The notes beneath the pieces were generated by a model. That model saw only the letters and a program-made list of their open reading frames with translations, searched no databases and had not been told where the DNA came from. The translations under genes and the position numbers were made by a program. A DNA stretch of 64,000 nt. Origin: Spodoptera frugiperda. Lineage: Eukaryota > Arthropoda > Insecta > Lepidoptera > Noctuidae. Positions 44,985 through 55,353 of the stretch are shown piece after piece (position 1 is the stretch's first letter; each line of letters starts with the position of its first letter). Location: the NCBI RefSeq assembly GCF_023101765.2, contig NC_064242.1, forward strand, positions 3,584,327 to 3,648,326, given 5' to 3'.

Positions 44985-45898
44985 AATTCAATAGGTATCA
45001 TTATAATTCTCAGAGGATGTCCACTAAACGTGGCCTCTCAAATAAGAGTAGGTTGACATAATTTCCTTATTTGGCAATCGGCTTGAGGATCGCAGTTAGG
45101 TTACCAAGAGAATGCTGCTACCTTCAGTGGCTAGTCACAGTTAATTTAAGGACAAATACAGGTCCAATTAATGTGCTTTACTACTTGTAATTCCAATATT
45201 TGAGATATTACTGACAGTTTTAAAGGTTATAATACGACCTGTACCCTCGGCACTTTAGGCCCTTGATATTAATTGTAACACTAGGTCTGTAATACACAAA
45301 TTAATTACCCTCACTTCAAACCACTCAAATTCATACAAACATCTTTGTATGCAAAGTTTAAAAATCTCCATAAGTTTATGCGATCCGAACCTGCCAAATA
45401 AAATCCGGTAAGATTCGAAACAAATCTCTGCATGTTATATTTCGTTCACGTCTTCCTACGGCCCGGCTGTACCTATGTACACATGACTATAACATCCAGC
45501 TATACAGAACCAGTATAAACTGACCGTTGATTACACAGAAAGACGATACAATGCGAGACCACGATAAACTGGTTTTGTGTAGCTTGATGAGGAAATACTT
45601 ACGATTTGTGTGCAGAGCAAGCAATTTGAAGAGCTTGTTACAAGAGCTTTACGGATATATTTATGTAGATCTAGATATATAGAATCTGTTGTGGCGGTGG
45701 TTGCAAGCGAACGGTCCGGTCAGATTTCTATGTTGAGTGAAGGGTTATTGAAATGTATGTGCATGTTTATGATTGTATGATGACTAACAATAGTTTTTTA
45801 AGGAGTTTAAGTTGTATAGGAATAGTTGGCTTTGAATCTGCATATTACACATACAATTTTCATCTACATACGGTATAGATGAAAATTTTATGTGGGGG
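44985..45898. other. No recognised gene
   Basis: Unique sequence. A minus-strand donor-like ATCGTAAGTATT near 45,600 has no convincing coding sequence before it. Confidence 0.4.
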
Positions 45899-45901
45899 TA
45901 A

Positions 45902-46118
45902 GGGTGCTTTTTCGCAAGAGATGTGCTACGTAGCTACGAAGATGTAATAGCTAAGATGTGAAAGTATGTGATCGTTTCCACTGTTGCTAAGCTATGTAGC
46001 TGCGTGTGCGCTATGGATGGCTTTCCTGCATCGATACCTATTCCAATGAATATAATAGGTGAAAGCCAAACGCATCCACAGAAACGTAGCATAACACATC
46101 TCTGGTTGAAAAGCACCC
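45902..46118. mobile_element. MITE family M2, 217 bp with TAA duplication
   Basis: GGGTGCTTTTTCGCAAGAGA at the left and TCTCTGGTTGAAAAGCACCC at the right are imperfect inverted repeats, and TAA lies directly outside each end (45,899-45,901; 46,119-46,121). The interior is about 85 bp shorter than the 37,976 copy. Confidence 0.78.
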
Positions 46119-46552
46119 TAAAGACTAGAGCGAAGTTTACCATAGATCAAAGAAACCATGAAAGCTAATATTCCAGGTAACTATACCTCTAGTTTTCCTT
46201 TCGAGATATACCCCTAAGCACAACGTTTCTCTGTACGAAGTTTATACTACCAAACTGCAGCTATATGCAGTATACCGTGCACTGTATGGCCCATACAATA
46301 ACTTCACAAGAATTACTTTTCCCGGTTTTTATTAAAACCTTTCGCTCTAAATTTGAGGTTTTACGCGTTATTCGGACCTTCGTTAGCGATATGAAATTCT
46401 GTAGTGTTGTCATATTTTTCAAATATTAATATTAGTTTTTGTTTATATCCGTTGCTTTGAGGTTTAATAAAGTTTTTCCTAAAAGTTTACAGCAAATGTA
46501 TAGTAAAAGTTAATGTTTTAAGGTAAGAACATACATACATACATCCATATAG

Positions 46553-46675
46553 CAGCGCGACAGTCGCCGCGTAGTGTGTCGTGGAATGCTACTAATGAAT
46601 ATAATATGCGCCTCTAGCATGGTTTGAAACTAGTCGAGTTCCTCGTCAAACAGTTACGCGAGTAAGCCGAACAAC
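46553..46675 (-). mobile_element. M1 MITE, partial
   Basis: GCGCGACAGTCGCCGCGTAG, CTAGCATGGTTTGAAACTAG and CCTCGTCAAACAGTTACGCG then GAGTAAGCCG. One terminal repeat and the GC-rich interior survive. Confidence 0.6.
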
Positions 46676-46799
46676 ATAAAAATTCATATGAATATATTTA
46701 CACTAGTAAGTTGAACGAAGCAAAGGTACGCGTTTTTCGATAGGATATTATTGTGGCAAAGACGCATATTATACCAATCTACCCAAATTATGTCACGTT

Positions 46800-46862
46800 C
46801 TTTACTCTTATGAAAGGAGGCCTTTGCCCGGTAGTGGGACAGTTACTCCCTGATGATGATTA
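46800..46862 (+). repeat. RTE-like LINE 3' remnant
   Basis: GGAGGCCTTTGCCCGGTAGT, GGGACAG and a TGATGATGAT tail match the last few dozen bases of RTE-type elements in plus orientation. Too little remains to show a frame. Confidence 0.45.
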
Positions 46863-46864
46863 CG

Positions 46865-47890
46865 TTCTATGAATAAACACCACTGTTAATTTGTTACTAA
46901 ATAAATATAAGCAAATCTTACAACAAAACCACAACACTAAAATTAATACCTACAATTTATAGTACTTGAATTTAGATACAGTTAACGAAATAATTTCGAG
47001 ACAAAGAGATTTCGTCGTCACTAGATAACAATAAAGCTGTTGAATTGTGTTAATGTCTAGAATTTTCCTCTAATGTCCTTAGTTAAGATACTGAGACGAA
47101 CAAGTTTACATTTACTGTCTTTTGTTCAATGATAAAATGGAGGCAGACTTGATTTACTGATTTCACTGAGGTGTAATTGTCTTCATTGTTGTTTAGTACA
47201 GACGAGTTACGTGTTTTTAAAATTATATAATGTAGTTTCGTTTGAGTATTGTTTGGATTTAAGTATGGTAAGCATAATTTGGTTTGCATTGTGTACCTAA
47301 TTGTTTATTTTTTAAAGTCAAAAAAATATGTAATGTTTGGCGAGTTCAGATTTAACGCCACACTACTGTTAACTTTTAAAAGATTTTACATTCAAAGAAG
47401 TGAATATATGTCTTTAGAATTGGATCTTTGTCAAATTCACCTTCTGCATTCCGAATAAAATAGAGAAGGAATAAGAAGAATCACGCACTGGATACATCAT
47501 ACATATGTATTTTGTAATGTGTGAACTAAAGGTATTTTATCTTCATACCCACCTATATGTCTAATGATATTTACAACAATATTTAAATCTTTTGTAAATC
47601 AGTAGAACCTAAATTTTACTTCAATTGTACCATGCAAAATAACAAAATAAAGCAATCTACATTCAGTAACATTATTCTAAAGATATGACTTGTTAAGAAA
47701 ACATATGTCTTACCTTTTTATTTATTATCAAGCAAATTACAAACACAATATGAGACCGAGACTTTCTCGACGGAGTAATTGTTAATTAAATTAAACTTTA
47801 TAACAATATGCATATACTCGTAGATATATACAAATATATACATGTTAAAGTAAATAACGACATTAGGTTGTGTTCACACTAGGATCTTAG
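46865..47890. other. No recognised gene
   Basis: AT-rich unique DNA; short frames in both directions overlap each other and lack motifs. Confidence 0.4.
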
Positions 47891-47894
47891 GTTA

Positions 47895-47996
47895 GTAGGA
47901 ATAGGACCGGGCTGGTTTATAGTCAGTAAGAGTCTTACACTCCTCCTTTAAGGTGGGAGAAGTCACTAGATGATTTTACTCCCTTAAAAAAGGCAT
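47895..47996 (+). repeat. LINE-tail/SINE-like element, copy 6 (5' truncated)
   Basis: Contains GGTTTATAGTCAGTAAGAGT, AAGGTGGGAGAAGTCACTAG and TGATTTTACTCCC, ending in AAAAAAGG. The 5' third of the module is missing or diverged. Confidence 0.65.
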
Positions 47997-48314
47997 GTGT
48001 GAATTAATGTTTTGGTTATATTGTGACTGTTTTGAACTGTCTGTATACGTTTTGCGTATTATAGTGTAATATAATGCACCGACTTTTTTACTTAAATCGG
48101 ATTATTTACAATGGGAATTGTGAAAAACCCATTTTAACCGGATTAAAATAGTTGCATTTTGAATGATTCTGTAACGTTTCCAATACTTTATAAGTGTAGG
48201 AGATTATGTTACATAGCTACTGTTGTTACAACCTCTTAATAAATACAATTATAACACACGTGCTATTTATGATTAAGTAAGTGGGTAGGTAGATCTTGTA
48301 GTCATTTTGATTAT

Positions 48315-48690
48315 AATAATCTTATATATTATTCTTCTGTACGTGTGTATGTCACTGAACTCCTCTTAAACGACTAGACGGATTTTGATGAAACTTTTTG
48401 TGTGTGTTCAAGAGGATCTGAGAATGGTTTAGATTCACAATTTTGTCCGCTGGACAATGTTTTTTAATTAATTTTTAATTTATTAGTAGTTGTTGATTTT
48501 GGAATGTTTTACATCGGATCCGACGGACGGCGCTACCATCGCAGTGTCAAATATTAATGACGTTAGATATTGTCATAACATTTGAATAATAATTTTCATC
48601 AAAAAGGTCCAGAATGTTTTAGCTTATTAAAAAAAGAATAAAATTTTCAAATTAACGTGTAGACAGGACAACGTCTGTCTGTGATTATAT
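48315..48690 (+). mobile_element. Non-autonomous Helitron (TTATATATTATTCTTCTG family)
   Basis: Starts TTATATATTATTCTTCTGTA; carries ACGACTAGACGGATTTTGAT, TTTGTCCGCTGGACAATG, GGATCCGACGGACGGCGC and GACAGGACAACGTCTGTCTG. The final CTAG is lost or lies in the degenerate TATAATTATAG shared with the next element. Confidence 0.6.
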
Positions 48691-48693
48691 AAT

Positions 48694-48892
48694 TATAGCT
48701 ACTTTCGCGCGGTTTCACCCGCTCTGCTTGCCTCCTATTGATCATAGCGTGATGTTTTATAGCCTATAGGCTTCCTCGATAAATGCACTATCCAACACAA
48801 AAAGAATCATTCAAATCGGACCAGTAGTTTCTGAGATTAGCGCGTTCAAACAAACAAACTCTTCAGCTTTATAATATTAGTATAGATATGAC
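48694..48892 (-). mobile_element. Non-autonomous Helitron, tail-to-tail with its neighbour
   Basis: On the minus strand: TATACTAATATTATAAAGCT, ACTACTGGTCCGATTTGAA, TTATCGAGGAAGCCTATAGG and GAAACCGCGCGAAAGTAGC. Its 3' end meets that of the plus-strand element at 48,315-48,690. Confidence 0.6.
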
Positions 48893-48969
48893 AAAGAGCG
48901 ATTAACAGATTCTTTGTTAAACATTTCAAAGTTATAAAACGATTTATTCATCCAAGCTACCCTAAGTAT

Positions 48970-49118
48970 CCGGAGCTGCAGACTACCTAGCCGATTTACC
49001 TTGGCTCTGGCTTAAAAAAAATCAGTAGCAACGGGGTGGTTTTTAGTCAGTAAGAGTCTGACACTCGCCTCGCCTGAGGTAGGAGAAGTAATTTGGTGAT
49101 CATCCCCTTAAATAAAAA
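48970..49118 (+). repeat. LINE-tail/SINE-like element, copy 7
   Basis: Starts at CCGGAGCTGCAGACTACC, the common edge, and includes GGGGTGGTTTTTAGTCAGTA and GCCTCGCCTGAGGTAGGAG. It ends in CCTTAAATAAAAAG. Confidence 0.77.
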
Positions 49119-49786
49119 GTTACCATAAGTTTACTTATACAACGTTCAAAGACAAAACCACCATCACAAATATACGTCAAGTCACAACCAGTAACCCGTT
49201 ATTGCATGTCAAATGTCAAACAAAGCCGGGTGTAAACTAGGCCTTAGAAGGAAAACGGGCCGAGCGTGAAGCGTGAACGATAAACCCATTGTTTAATTAA
49301 ACGTTGATGGAGCAAAAGCCTTAGTATTAATATTATTACGCTGACATTTACAATTAATGTTTTATAAACGGTTTATTTAATACAAAGTTTGTTTTATATA
49401 CAAGTGACAGATATGGTTCTAGGTAGGGTGGGGGTTGTATGGAATGTTTTGTAATGGCTTTGATATTAGGTAATGTTAATTAATTGAAAAAATATATTTA
49501 TGAGTGTATAGGTATTTTTAGGATGACAAAAATGTTTATAGTTTTAATTTTTCATTTCTGCTTCATTTTATAATAATAAGAGAAATGTATTCATATAAAG
49601 TTAGACCTAGAGACTTTAAACTTAAAATCGTCATTTGCGTTTACACCAACCACAATTTAAACAGTACTGACTTTAAGTCAAGGATTGACTACACACATAA
49701 CATTGTGATAAAGCTAAGAACTGGATTACGCTACTAGAAAATAAATGCTATTTTCATAAAGTGAATGAGTCAAGCAGAAATCGTAT

Positions 49787-49977
49787 ATGGCCGTTTTCAC
49801 TAACCATTCCTGAACAATTTCTTAACTATAAGTTACTTAACTATAAGTACCTAAACTGACACTTTACTTGTATTACTAGGTGTCACTTAAAGTAGAGTAA
49901 AAAACAAAATTAATGTCGTTAAACGTCACCTATCTTACTTTAGGCGTTCCATAAAATTTAGTAGTCGGTGAAAATAA
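49787..49977. mobile_element. Possible MITE with TTTTCAC ends
   Basis: GGCCGTTTTCACTAACC and TAGTCGGTGAAAATAAAC are partly inverted. The interior has repeated TTAACTATAAGT blocks. Weak. Confidence 0.3.
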
Positions 49978-50092
49978 ACTGTTACTAGCAAGTCTAAATG
50001 ACTCCTTAGTAGGCTTAAGGTTTGAGGTTGAGACTTTCATTGTTCGTACCTAGCCAATTATATAGGGCAATCATTACTGAGTTCACGCTCCG

Positions 50093-50100
50093 TGACGTCA
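50093..50100. promoter_or_regulatory. CRE palindrome TGACGTCA
   Basis: CTCCGTGACGTCATAAGCTC in unique DNA; TATATAGGGC occurs 40 bp upstream. Confidence 0.3.
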
Positions 50101-51094
50101 TAAGCTCGCTTATTTTATTTCAGCACAGATTTTAATTAAACATTGTGCTGGTTCTTAGGTGGCTGCTAACGACATATGTGAAGGTACGTATGTGTGTGTG
50201 TGTCTTAGTAGGTGTGTGACAGTAAAAATATTTTGTTACGTTTGGCTTCCTAATAATTTTTTTTTCAGTATGTTGTTTTTGCTTGAAGTAATTAAGGATG
50301 ATAAAATACCATTGTTCAACTATATTTCCTGTTATGTAATTTTTTTTAAATGTAATTTATGTTTTTGGGTTCTATTAAGGACGATAATTACATAATTGTT
50401 CATTAATATTATTATTTTTAAGTAGTTTATTATGTAGAAGAAAATCTGACTCTTATGGAGGCTAATAATAAAATAGGATAATTTACTGCAATTTAGAGAT
50501 TGTAACATTAAAATTATTTTCTTTTGTTCATAAAATCTGGCACCCAACGTGGGACCCAAAACATGAAGATCGAAATCATAAGAACATTGTATTTAAAATG
50601 AAAAACATAAAAAATAAATCTCAAAGGTATGACCTGTTCTTTCTCACACTAAAGCGTTCAAGAGTCTACTTCTTGTACAGGAGGGTAGTTATCGCAGCTT
50701 GGGGACCAACTTAGAGAAACACGAGAACTTACACAATGCGGGTACTACAACTTTACTTGTAGTTTTATTATATCCAACTTATTAGATGAAGCCGTTGTTC
50801 AATTACAAATTATGTTCGATACACGTGTTTTGTTCTTAATTGAACATTGTTCTTTGTTAAGTTGTGTAAAGGCACTATGGTTTGTATAGAAACCTGAGTT
50901 GAATAGTCGCCATATTGCTATGTACCACTGTTCTAATTTTAGAGGAAAAAATGTTGACTTAGTATATTATGACATTGCATTATATTTTATAATTGAGAAA
51001 TCTTTCTTAGTATTTTAATAGCATAATTTTCTAGGAGATAGGCTATATAGTTAATTCATGAAATTATTCATACTATATAGGTATAGCTCTGTAT

Positions 51095-51232
51095 ATCGGT
51101 TGCCGCGCAATGTGTAGCGTTTTTGATTCCCACACGGTGCAACTCTTTGTGTGATGCACAAATTGTTGTTTTCCTCTGGATATACGTATCCCCTACACAG
51201 AGATAATCCTTGTGTGGATCACCGTTTTTTTT
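51095..51232 (+). repeat. tRNA-derived SINE, copy A3
   Basis: GGTTGCCGCGCAATGTGTAG, a degraded B box TTTTTGATTCCCACACGG and TCTTTGTGTGATGCACAAAT are followed by CCTTGTGTGGATCACCG and a T run. Confidence 0.6.
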
Positions 51233-51517
51233 AATAATATTGGTTTGGTATTAACAAATATGTCTTGTTTTTTTTACAACAAATGTATGTCTGTTTTTAA
51301 TAAATTGAGTCTCAGCGGGCATGTTAACGTTGTGAATATTTGTGTTTCACTCTCATAACATTCACTGTCCCTCAGGAAATCTAGTGGAAACTTTTGATAA
51401 TTATTTTATTCACAGTAACTGTGTTGTCAGCGATCTTTATTGTGTTACAACACGCCATCTTTTCCAGTATGTTAAAACTAAATATTTGCTTTTCATTATT
51501 TTTTTATGGAACATCGA

Positions 51518-51645
51518 TTAGACGTATCACCTGATGGTAAGCAATCGCTGCTGCCGATGGACACTTGAAACACCAAAGGCGCTACAAGTGCGTTGCCGGG
51601 AGGTTAGGAATTTAAGGGTTGTTGGGGAAGCGGCGATTGGGTAAA
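51518..51645 (-). repeat. Family C repeat, minus-strand copy
   Basis: ACGTATCACCTGATGGTAAG, ACACCAAAGGCGCTACAAGT and GGAATTTAAGGGTTGTTGGG match 31,108-31,238 and, reversed, the plus-strand copies. Confidence 0.6.
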
Positions 51646-52164
51646 TTTCTTTCTTGGTGTTATTAGAATCTTCGTACAAATACGATTATTTAAATAATAA
51701 CCTTCATTTTGTTTATTTTGTCCGTCATGTTGATTAAGCATGGAGTGAGTTAGGACACCGCAGGGTCATATAATGGCATAAATATATATGGGAAAGTCTG
51801 CACTCTCTCCGGTCTTGTCGGTCTGCAATCCCAGGGAGCATCTAATAACTAAACAATATACATAACATCAATTGAATGCAAAATCCATTGCATTTAATAA
51901 TAACCATTTCTAGTTTGGTTATTAAATTTCTAGCTAACTTGTAGCGGGCCTTTGCGAAACAAATTAGTTCATTTCAAAGAAAATGGTAGTAAATGGTGGT
52001 TGTATTTATATACTGCAGGCACGTAAACCGAGTCAAAGGCTTTCAGTCTAATGCAAGCAATTTAATTAGCACTATTTCTTTACTCCGGCTGAATAAGTTA
52101 CCTCTTGGATTCTAATGGTCGAGTTTAAATAAATGGTGTCGTTGTTCGATCTCATTGGTAAAGA

Positions 52165-52331
52165 AAATAAATATTACTACACAGTATAAAACAATGTCGC
52201 TTTCTCTGTTCGTTTGTATGATTAAATCTTTAAAACTACGCAACGGATTTTGATGCGGTTTTTTTAATAGATAGAATGATTCAAGAAGTTTATATGTATT
52301 GCGCCCATGTATAGCTGGGGCGGGTCGCTAG
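52165..52331 (+). mobile_element. Short Helitron ending CTAG
   Basis: Contains AATGTCGCTTTCTCTGTTCG, CTACGCAACGGATTTTGATG and ends GGGGCGGGTCG then CTAG/T at 52,331. It is an internally deleted member; the 5' border is approximate. Confidence 0.6.
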
Positions 52332-52332
52332 T

Positions 52333-52476
52333 CTAATTTATAAATGCGAAAGTTCGGTAATAGTAATAGTAATTACAACAAAACGGTTGAAGGGATCGCG
52401 GTAATTTGGAAAAGTGGTATATTATGGTTGCCCTTTATCTCACGGGAATGCGAACAAAGCCGCTGGCAGAAGCTAG
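52333..52476 (+). mobile_element. Short Helitron ending CTAG, immediately after another
   Basis: ATTTATAAATGCGAAAGTTC begins within a few bases of the preceding Helitron's CTAG. GGTAATTTGGAAAAGTG and CGGGAATGCGAACAAAGCCG follow, and GGCAGAAG then CTAG/T ends the copy at 52,476. Confidence 0.65.
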
Positions 52477-53063
52477 TATCATAATAAAATCAATGTAATA
52501 GCATAACAAATCATATAACCTAAAAATCAAGTTCACTGAATTTTATTATCATTAATTTGATACAAAGTTCCTTTCAAGAACCACAAGAGCTATAAATAAG
52601 AATATGTCAAGGTCACAATCCACGTTTAGTAAAACCTGCATATATGTATAGTCCCTCAAATCCTTCATTCCCTATCTAGCTATTAATCTAGTCTCTTATA
52701 CAACTTGGTGAACAATTTTAGACTCTGTGGGTGAAGCAAATTGCTCCAGCGATTTGCTGGCCACGATCCTTTGTCATTAGCAGTTTACCAGAGGAGACTT
52801 TGATGATGTGTGCGAACCATGTGCCAGACATTAGGATGATATACGTCCTTAGCCAGAGTGAGTAACTAACATGCATAAATTATTTGTCTCATAAATATGT
52901 AAAAGAGACGTCGGGTTTGTTTGTATTCTACGTCTGGTGGTTTTATGAATAATGAAACGATATCTAAATGGTAAAATATACTGTGACTATTATTGCTGAA
53001 TAACTTTATGTGTGGATATTATAAAGTGAAATAAAAATGTAGTTTATAAACACTGTTTATTCT

Positions 53064-53145
53064 AGGTCTACGGAATTTCGTAGCCTTCGTAGCAACTTGC
53101 TACGGCGTAGTAGTAGATTGTTCCGTACTACGATGTAGACATTGC
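53064..53145. repeat. CTACG/CGTAG palindrome cluster
   Basis: CTACGGAATTTCGTAG, the odd-centred perfect palindrome CGTAGCAACTTGCTACG (53,088-53,104), GGCGTAGTAGTAG and CGTACTACGATGTAG follow one another within 80 bp. Confidence 0.6.
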
Positions 53146-54040
53146 TGTAGTGCGTACAGAAACTAGCCAATTACTTACTTGGTTTATTAATACGGCACCG
53201 TACTATTAGGGCCTAGTTTAGTAGTGACTTGTTTAGCCTAGCAGCTAAGCTAAACATGTCTCGTAACTCAACAGTCCCACTACGGGGACGTTCGGTACCA
53301 CATCCAAAGATGCACAGTATATTTGATAATTTGAATGCATCTGCACGTATCTCGTTTGCCTACGTTTGTTTAGCTGGCTCTGTAGGTTTCGTGTTTCCTG
53401 TACATTGCTTGTTTATTTCACCGGTTCCATTTTGTTTTTTATTGTGGCTCGGTATTGGATTGTGAATTGGGATTCGTGTTAGTATATTTTAAAGTTAGGG
53501 CAATTGATATTTTTGTGAATAGAAGTTAGGGATATTTGCTGAATGAAACTTGAGACCTATGTAAAAAAGCTTTTGCTATGTTCCTTCTCTCTCACTCTTC
53601 AATTTCCTAACTAGTTTCCTACTTTAAATCATAGCATAAAAACACGCTATTGCAACGTGAATACCCACTTATGCCGAAGCATGGTTCTCCTACACTTATA
53701 ATATAATATTATAGTAAAGTAAAGATACGAGTATTTCTATTCTAATCAGTTGATTTATCTCACCACACATTGTGTACCAGACACTTTGTTACCGTGGAGG
53801 CGATGTATTACTTGTATTTGTAATTAAGTCTCTAACGTTAATACTACGCTATAAACCACGCGAATATTACCAGTTACCGGGTTATTTTATTATCTAATTT
53901 CATGTTTACCCTCTAGTTACGACGTGGTAAAGTTTAATTTGTAACTACTGTGTATCTGGCTTGAGATTAAGATGCGAGTAAAATATATTGTACCTACATG
54001 TAACTTATATGTAAATAGCTTCTTTTAATTTTATAAGCCT
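53146..54040. other. No recognised gene
   Basis: Unique DNA. A short plus frame at 53,229-53,465 has no motif and no splice context. Confidence 0.4.
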
Positions 54041-54082
54041 TTTTAACCCCCGACGCAAAAAGAGGGGTGTTATAAGTTTGAC

Positions 54083-54083
54083 G

Positions 54084-54130
<47 letters not shown>

Positions 54131-54131
54131 G
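54083..54131 (+). repeat. GTCT microsatellite
   Basis: About twelve uninterrupted GTCT units inside the CCCCCGACG element. Confidence 0.9.
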
Positions 54132-54637
54132 GCATCATAACTCCCGAACGGATGCAGTGATTTCAATTTAGTTTTTTTCATATGAAAGGGGACTTATGTG
54201 CGAGTGTTCTTAGACATGTTTGATGAAAATCGGTTGAGCCGTTTTAAAGTTATGGGCGGTGAAAGTGGGGAGATTAGCCGAAGGTATGCAAATATACTGG
54301 GATGGGGTCTCAAATTAAACCGCACTGAAATAATATATTGAGAAATATAATTTTTTCGTATTAACAAAAATAAAAAATTAAAAAAAAAATAATAAAAATT
54401 TAATAACAAAAATATGATATTTAAATTTAACGTTTTATTATAAACAAAAAATCTGGCACCAATGTAATCTTTAGCCTACTTATAGAAACAAAAACATTAA
54501 TAAGTAAAAAAAAATAAAGCGAACAAGCTTGACCTTAGATGTAATCTTTACCTTAACAAGAATTGAAATTATAGAAAGTATATGTAGTATAAGTACTAAG
54601 CCTAACTTAACTTAACCTACCTATAAAAAGAATAAAA

Positions 54638-55080
54638 TAAAAAATTAAATTAAAAATTTAAAAAACCCCCGACGTAAACTTAATTTCCCTTTAAAAAGTA
54701 AAAAATAATAAAAGAAACTTAATCTTAAAGTACCTAAGAATTTACTAATAATTCTAAAAAAAAATACGTCGCGTTGGGGGACCGCATAAATACGGACTGC
54801 ACACCGCACCCGCGCCGCCATATTTCTATTTTCTGCGTTATAGTTAAGTAGTTAAACATCAATTTACTTTAATACACACCAAGCATGTGATACTTATGAA
54901 CAAATCGAAGATAAGTAAGAAATAATTAGGAGCGGTCCCCCAACGCGACGTATTTTTTTTTAGAATTATTAATATATTCTTAGGTACTTTAAGATTAAGT
55001 TTCTTTTATTATTTTTTACTTTTTAAAGGGAAATTAAGTTTACGTCGGGGGTTTTTTAAATTTTTAATTTAATTTTTTTT
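54638..55080. repeat. Inverted repeat: ~148-bp arms, 146-bp spacer
   Basis: Arms are near-identical over ~148 bp, meeting the spacer at GTTGGGGGACCGC (left) and GCGGTCCCCCAAC (right). Only the TTTACTAATAATTCT region differs. The spacer includes ACCGCACCCGCGCCGCCATA. Confidence 0.88.
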
Positions 55081-55112
55081 ACAGTTGTTTTAATACATTA
55101 TTATAAAAAGAA

Positions 55113-55353
55113 CCAGACTCGTGCGTGCGGCGCGCCACGTTCCGCCTCAAAGAGCCATCAGATCACCACGTTCCGCCTCAAAGAGCCATCAGATCACCAC
55201 AGACAGGGCTCAGTAGGGCCGATGACTTCTTAGCAGGTTACCGGGGCTGCGATTCGAAAAACAAGAGTAGAAACGGTGTGGTTTTTAGTCAGTAATAGTC
55301 TGACACTCGCCTCACCCAAGGCGGGAGAAGTCATTGGATGATTTATAAAAAAA
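55113..55353 (+). repeat. Longer LINE 3'-UTR copy with a 31-bp internal tandem duplication
   Basis: Unlike the other copies this one extends upstream into the LINE 3' UTR, starting CAGACTCGTGCGTGCGGCG and matching the R1-like LINE at about 26,470-26,575. A 31-bp block beginning CACGTTCCGCCTC and ending CAGATCAC is present twice in perfect tandem (55,136-55,166 and 55,167-55,197). The tail then runs through TTTTTAGTCAGTAATAGTC to GGATGATTTATAAAAAAA. It is a true 5'-truncated LINE copy. Confidence 0.8.

Larger units (their letters stand above)
49119..51090. other. Unique DNA with a CRE and a doubtful MITE
   Basis: No gene is recognised. Short TG-rich stretches near 50,185 are not long enough to call microsatellites. 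Confidence 0.4.
54043..55080. mobile_element. Composite foldback element with CCCCCGACG ends
   Basis: Begins TTTAACCCCCGACGCAAAAA, followed by a GTCT microsatellite and a block ACTCCCGAACGGATGCAGTG common in moth repeats. The right part is a large inverted repeat with arms 54,638-54,785 and 54,932-55,080, each carrying CCCCCGACGTAAACTTAATT or its complement. Three CCCCCGACG termini indicate either one element with TIRs at 54,046 and about 55,055, or a foldback nested in an older copy. Confidence 0.65.

Noticed and set aside
54083..54131. GTCT array considered as a CRISPR-like or satellite array
   Set aside because: It is a simple 4-bp microsatellite inside a known-style repeat; no spacers.
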